Source: a bacterium
GTDB lineage: Bacteria; JAMCPX01
DNA length: 8,100 nt
Direction of reading: 5' to 3'
NCBI GenBank assembly: GCA_021815065.1
Contig: JAKAHI010000048.1
Coordinates: forward strand, 1-8,100
This document shows, one piece after another, positions 5,775-8,100 of this stretch (the stretch's first letter is position 1; each line of letters starts with the position of its first letter). The notes beneath the pieces are model-generated. The model was not told where the DNA came from and ran no database searches. It worked only from the letters and a program-made list of their open reading frames with translations. A program made the translations under genes and the position numbers.

Positions 5775-7253
5775 CTAAAACAGATATTCTAATTTTACAG
5801 AGGTCACATTAAAATCAGATGCTGCAAGACTATGATCCCCATACTGTGCAAGACCGGGATTGTACGTGCTGTACAATGCCTGTTCGACCATAAGCTGGAC
5901 GTTCTCCCATGGATACCATGACAACCCCAGGATTGCGCCGGCAACATTTATGTCTTTTACCTTATCGGAACTCTGATAGAGATACTTGACATAGGCGCCG
6001 TAGGTCCTCTTGTAATAGTAATCCGCTGCTATGGCCAGGCCGTTCCTCTGGACGCTGGTTCCGTCCGTGCCGTAATCCGTTCCGGAGTACATGTCCTGTC
6101 CGTAGAACTTATTGTCGTTTTGGCCCTGATAGACGGCAAACAGCTCAGCAAGGTTCTTATCACCGATATACTGTAACTGTGCATCCAAAGCATAGTCGTA
6201 GTAATTATCGTTATAATAGGGGTTCGGTATGCTTGCCGTTGTCGGCGCGATCATACCCTCTTTGCCGAAATAACCGGACGCGCCTATTTCCGCGTATAGG
6301 TCATGGGACTGAGGGAAGTAATAGGCAAGACGCGGGGCCACATCAACACTGCTTGTATTCAGCGCGCCGCTGCCTGCTATGTTGCCCTGCACAAAACTTC
6401 CTGAGGTCTGGGTACCCGTCGGATGATAAAATCCTACCGTTGCAAAAAGGCCGCCATCATTGAAATTACCCCACATGCCGTAGAGTTCACCGCCTTCAAC
6501 CATTGCCCTGTTCGGATCGAACAGCGTGTTATGTGTGCTCATACCCATAAGCTGCGAGGTCAATCCCCACATGCCTAAGGAATTTGACGGGTCTCCGGTA
6601 AATACGCTGTCAACTCCCCGTATGCCGTAAAGCAGCGATTTGTCTCCGAGCGTTGTTTCCGGCCCTGTAAGCGCAACATCGACAGCTCCAAGACCAAGAC
6701 TGCCGCCTTCATCATCAATGCCGGTAAATTCAAGGAATGTACCCATGTCCGGTGCAATCTTGCCGCCAAAATATATGCTCGAATCACCGACGAGGTTGAA
6801 GGTCTCCTTATCATTATACCCTGAAGGGAATGACATAAATCCCTGTCCTGCCGTTGTAATGCCCCTTGGCACGACATGGTCTCCCCCTGCCTGGTTGCTC
6901 CACATGGAAACAATTCTGGCAGAAACCATCGGGATCCTGTTTATGTTCACTCCGCACATTTGTGCGTTTCCACTCGCCTTTACGCATTCCGCAGTATCCA
7001 TGACATATCCATGGAGCTTAAAATCCCTGCCGAACGGCGTCAAATGCGGATAAACAGTATGGCATATATCACAGGCAAATCCCGTCTGCCGCGCATAGCT
7101 CGGGATTGCATGCGCATTCTTCGGTAAGGCCAATGCAACCGCACACAGCAGGCTCAATACCCCCAATATCCCGCCGGATCTTGGCAATACCCTCTTTAAA
7201 AATTTCGTGCCCGTTTCAACGTTGATTTCTGAAAATAAACTGTCCTTACTCAT
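5775..7253 (-). CDS. Cyc2-like outer-membrane cytochrome-porin fusion
   Basis: The 492-residue precursor has a long N-terminal region and signal peptide (hydrophobic core about 28-43), with likely cleavage after AHA at 49. The mature start carries PSYARQTG, the single heme motif CDICH (Cys61, Cys64, His65), then YPHLTPFGRDFKLHGY (68-83). This arrangement of ARQ, CxxCH, LTPFGR and FKLxGY is characteristic of the Cyc2 fused cytochrome-porin group as I know it. The remaining 400 or so residues alternate polar and aromatic/glycine-rich strands and end in EYLF with a terminal Phe, the usual beta-barrel assembly signal. Length is close to that of known Cyc2 proteins (about 450-500). Family members include extracellular Fe(II) oxidases, but the electron donor or acceptor here is unproven. 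Two extra cysteines (90 and 100) could form a disulfide. GAGGAGGAG lies five bases before the ATG. It is the last gene of its operon. Confidence 0.8.
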   Translation of the reverse strand: MSKDSLFSEINVETGTKFLKRVLPRSGGILGVLSLLCAVALALPKNAHAIPSYARQTGFACDICHTVYPHLTPFGRDFKLHGYVMDTAECVKASGNAQMCGVNINRIPMVSARIVSMWSNQAGGDHVVPRGITTAGQGFMSFPSGYNDKETFNLVGDSSIYFGGKIAPDMGTFLEFTGIDDEGGSLGLGAVDVALTGPETTLGDKSLLYGIRGVDSVFTGDPSNSLGMWGLTSQLMGMSTHNTLFDPNRAMVEGGELYGMWGNFNDGGLFATVGFYHPTGTQTSGSFVQGNIAGSGALNTSSVDVAPRLAYYFPQSHDLYAEIGASGYFGKEGMIAPTTASIPNPYYNDNYYDYALDAQLQYIGDKNLAELFAVYQGQNDNKFYGQDMYSGTDYGTDGTSVQRNGLAIAADYYYKRTYGAYVKYLYQSSDKVKDINVAGAILGLSWYPWENVQLMVEQALYSTYNPGLAQYGDHSLAASDFNVTSVKLEYLF

Positions 7254-7302
7254 ACATTCTCCTCCTCTTTAGATTTAATGTAAATATCAGCCATTATCTT
7301 TC

Positions 7303-7701
7303 TTATATTGTCTTGTTCGTTTTTGTAACCGAGCACACGGCGCTTCCATTGAGTACCAGATAAACAGCGATGGAAAAGAAGGCTATGTGTTCAAGGATGT
7401 CCCCATAATCGTGAATGCCGAAGGTCGTCATAACGCCGATCAGCCACAGCCCGGCATAGATTGCAACAAACTCCGTGTAAACACCCAGGATCAGCAGCAG
7501 GGAGACCAGGCCGTCGCTGAATGCAATAAAGTGTACAAATTCAGCCGCACTCACCGGCAAAAAGTGAATTACGAACGAACCGTTCAACAGGTTGATAAAT
7601 TCATTGGGGGCAAGAAATGCCTGCAAAGAATTCGAGAGAAATGCACACGCGAGTCCTATTCTTAAAAACAAAGAAGAATATACTCTTAATGTTTTCACCA
7701 T
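7303..7701 (-). CDS. DoxX-like four-helix membrane protein
   Basis: The 132-residue protein is predicted to span the inner membrane four times (about 11-30, 50-73, 76-95 and 104-120). The LFLRIGLACAFLSNSLQAFL start and the LILGVYTEFVAIYAG segment match the pattern of DoxX-type proteins. Members of this group are variously linked to quinone-dependent thiosulfate oxidation (the DoxD relatives) or redox stress, and many have no known role. It has His46, His57, His97 and His105, which might be redox-relevant, but no heme motif. The ATG at 7699-7701 is preceded on the minus strand by AAGGGGGT. It lies between the cytochrome c gene (31-base gap) and the Cyc2-like gene (49-base gap), which suggests a membrane step of the same electron pathway. 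The family call is moderately sure; the function is inferred. Confidence 0.75.
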   Translation of the reverse strand: MVKTLRVYSSLFLRIGLACAFLSNSLQAFLAPNEFINLLNGSFVIHFLPVSAAEFVHFIAFSDGLVSLLLILGVYTEFVAIYAGLWLIGVMTTFGIHDYGDILEHIAFFSIAVYLVLNGSAVCSVTKTNKTI

Positions 7702-7732
7702 AGTACCCCCTTTTGTTATTTGCTTTTGACGC

Positions 7733-8100
7733 TTACTTTGCCGTCGACTTGAAATAATCTATCAATGCATTGATGTCGTCATCTGAAAGGCTTTGCTGAG
7801 GCATGGGCACTGTGTATTCTTCAAGGAGTTTTTTTGCCGTTGGATCAGATGCCTGCATTTTTGCTGTATTCTTGAGCCAGTCTTTCAGCCATTTTGTTGT
7901 TCTTATCTGTGTTACACCCTTGAGATCGGGCCCCACCAATTTACCCTTTCCAATGGTGTGGCACGCGCTGCAGCCGTTTGTTTCAAAGACCTTTTTACCT
8001 TTTTCTGCATCCGCTTGAACGGTAGAAACCGTTTGAGGCTTTTGAAGAGATTTTGCTTCTTGGGCATGTCGAACGATTTGAACCTTTTGAACAGCCTTAT
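7733..8100 (-). CDS. Class I cytochrome c, 5' end outside window
   Basis: The minus-strand frame is open from the right edge of the window to a TAA at 7733-7735 and gives 121 residues. A Gln/Lys/Val-rich linker (about 1-28) leads into a single c-type heme domain. This begins ADAEKGKKVFE and carries CSACH (43-47), GPDLKGV (56-62), WLKDWLKN (70-77), a probable Met ligand at 99 in VPMPQQ, and a closing helix LSDDDINALIDYF (104-116). The layout is that of a monoheme, His/Met-ligated cytochrome c working as a periplasmic electron shuttle. The signal peptide or membrane anchor must lie upstream of the window. A TTG at 7937-7939 inside the frame is not the start, because it would discard the heme site. 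As the first visible gene of the operon, it is a candidate partner of the Cyc2-like porin. Confidence 0.92.
   Translation of the reverse strand, partial: KAVQKVQIVRHAQEAKSLQKPQTVSTVQADAEKGKKVFETNGCSACHTIGKGKLVGPDLKGVTQIRTTKWLKDWLKNTAKMQASDPTAKKLLEEYTVPMPQQSLSDDDINALIDYFKSTAK

Noticed and set aside
6640..7053. 137-codon plus-strand ORF opposite the Cyc2-like gene
   Set aside because: It is a shadow frame of a well-supported gene with heme motif, signal peptide and ribosome-binding site on the other strand.
7937..7939. TTG start giving a 68-residue protein in place of the cytochrome
   Set aside because: The frame stays open to the window edge and includes a textbook CSACH heme site upstream of this codon.

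Overview
The window is a compact bacterial locus of medium GC content with two convergent gene blocks. Its gene types are a Cache-type sensor kinase, a TauE/SafE permease, an atypical PEP-synthase-like enzyme, an outer-membrane cytochrome-porin fusion, and a DoxX protein with a soluble cytochrome c. This mix suggests a Gram-negative respiratory or chemolithotrophic organism, for example Nitrospirota or a Desulfobacterota/deltaproteobacterial relative. The outer-membrane barrel requires a diderm cell. The phylum is inferred from gene content only.

Plus strand, 1-5489. A sensor histidine kinase, cut by the window's left edge, is followed after 14 bases by a receiver-only response regulator. Next comes a short intergenic region with a near-consensus sigma70-type promoter (TTGACA, 17-base spacer, TACTAT). 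A 23-bp near-perfect palindrome covers the end of its -10 box and the expected transcription start, which looks like a repressor operator. The promoter drives three closely spaced genes: a small two-helix membrane protein, a TauE/SafE-family anion permease, and an 868-residue protein. That last protein has the ATP-grasp and phosphohistidine domains of PEP synthase but lacks the usual PEP/pyruvate TIM barrel; an unrelated-looking C-terminal region of about 300 residues takes its place.

Middle, 5490-5774. This stretch holds a 218-bp segment bounded by perfect 12-bp inverted repeats, with a second nested pair of 12-bp arms. It is flanked on both sides by ATAA, and the left ATAA includes the stop codon of the preceding gene. 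It could be a MITE-like insertion or a structured RNA. A weak 25-codon ORF with its own ribosome-binding site lies inside. After it come a strong intrinsic terminator for the minus-strand operon and a tandem 11-bp duplication.

Minus strand, 8100-5775, read right to left. A class I cytochrome c (5' end beyond the window), a four-helix DoxX-like membrane protein, and a Cyc2-like protein with one N-terminal CxxCH heme followed by an outer-membrane beta-barrel. With 31- and 49-base gaps and one terminator, this looks like one operon. The obvious reading is an electron route between the outside of the cell, a periplasmic cytochrome and the inner membrane. The plus block looks like a regulated anion-export module. 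Whether the two blocks work together cannot be decided from sequence alone.
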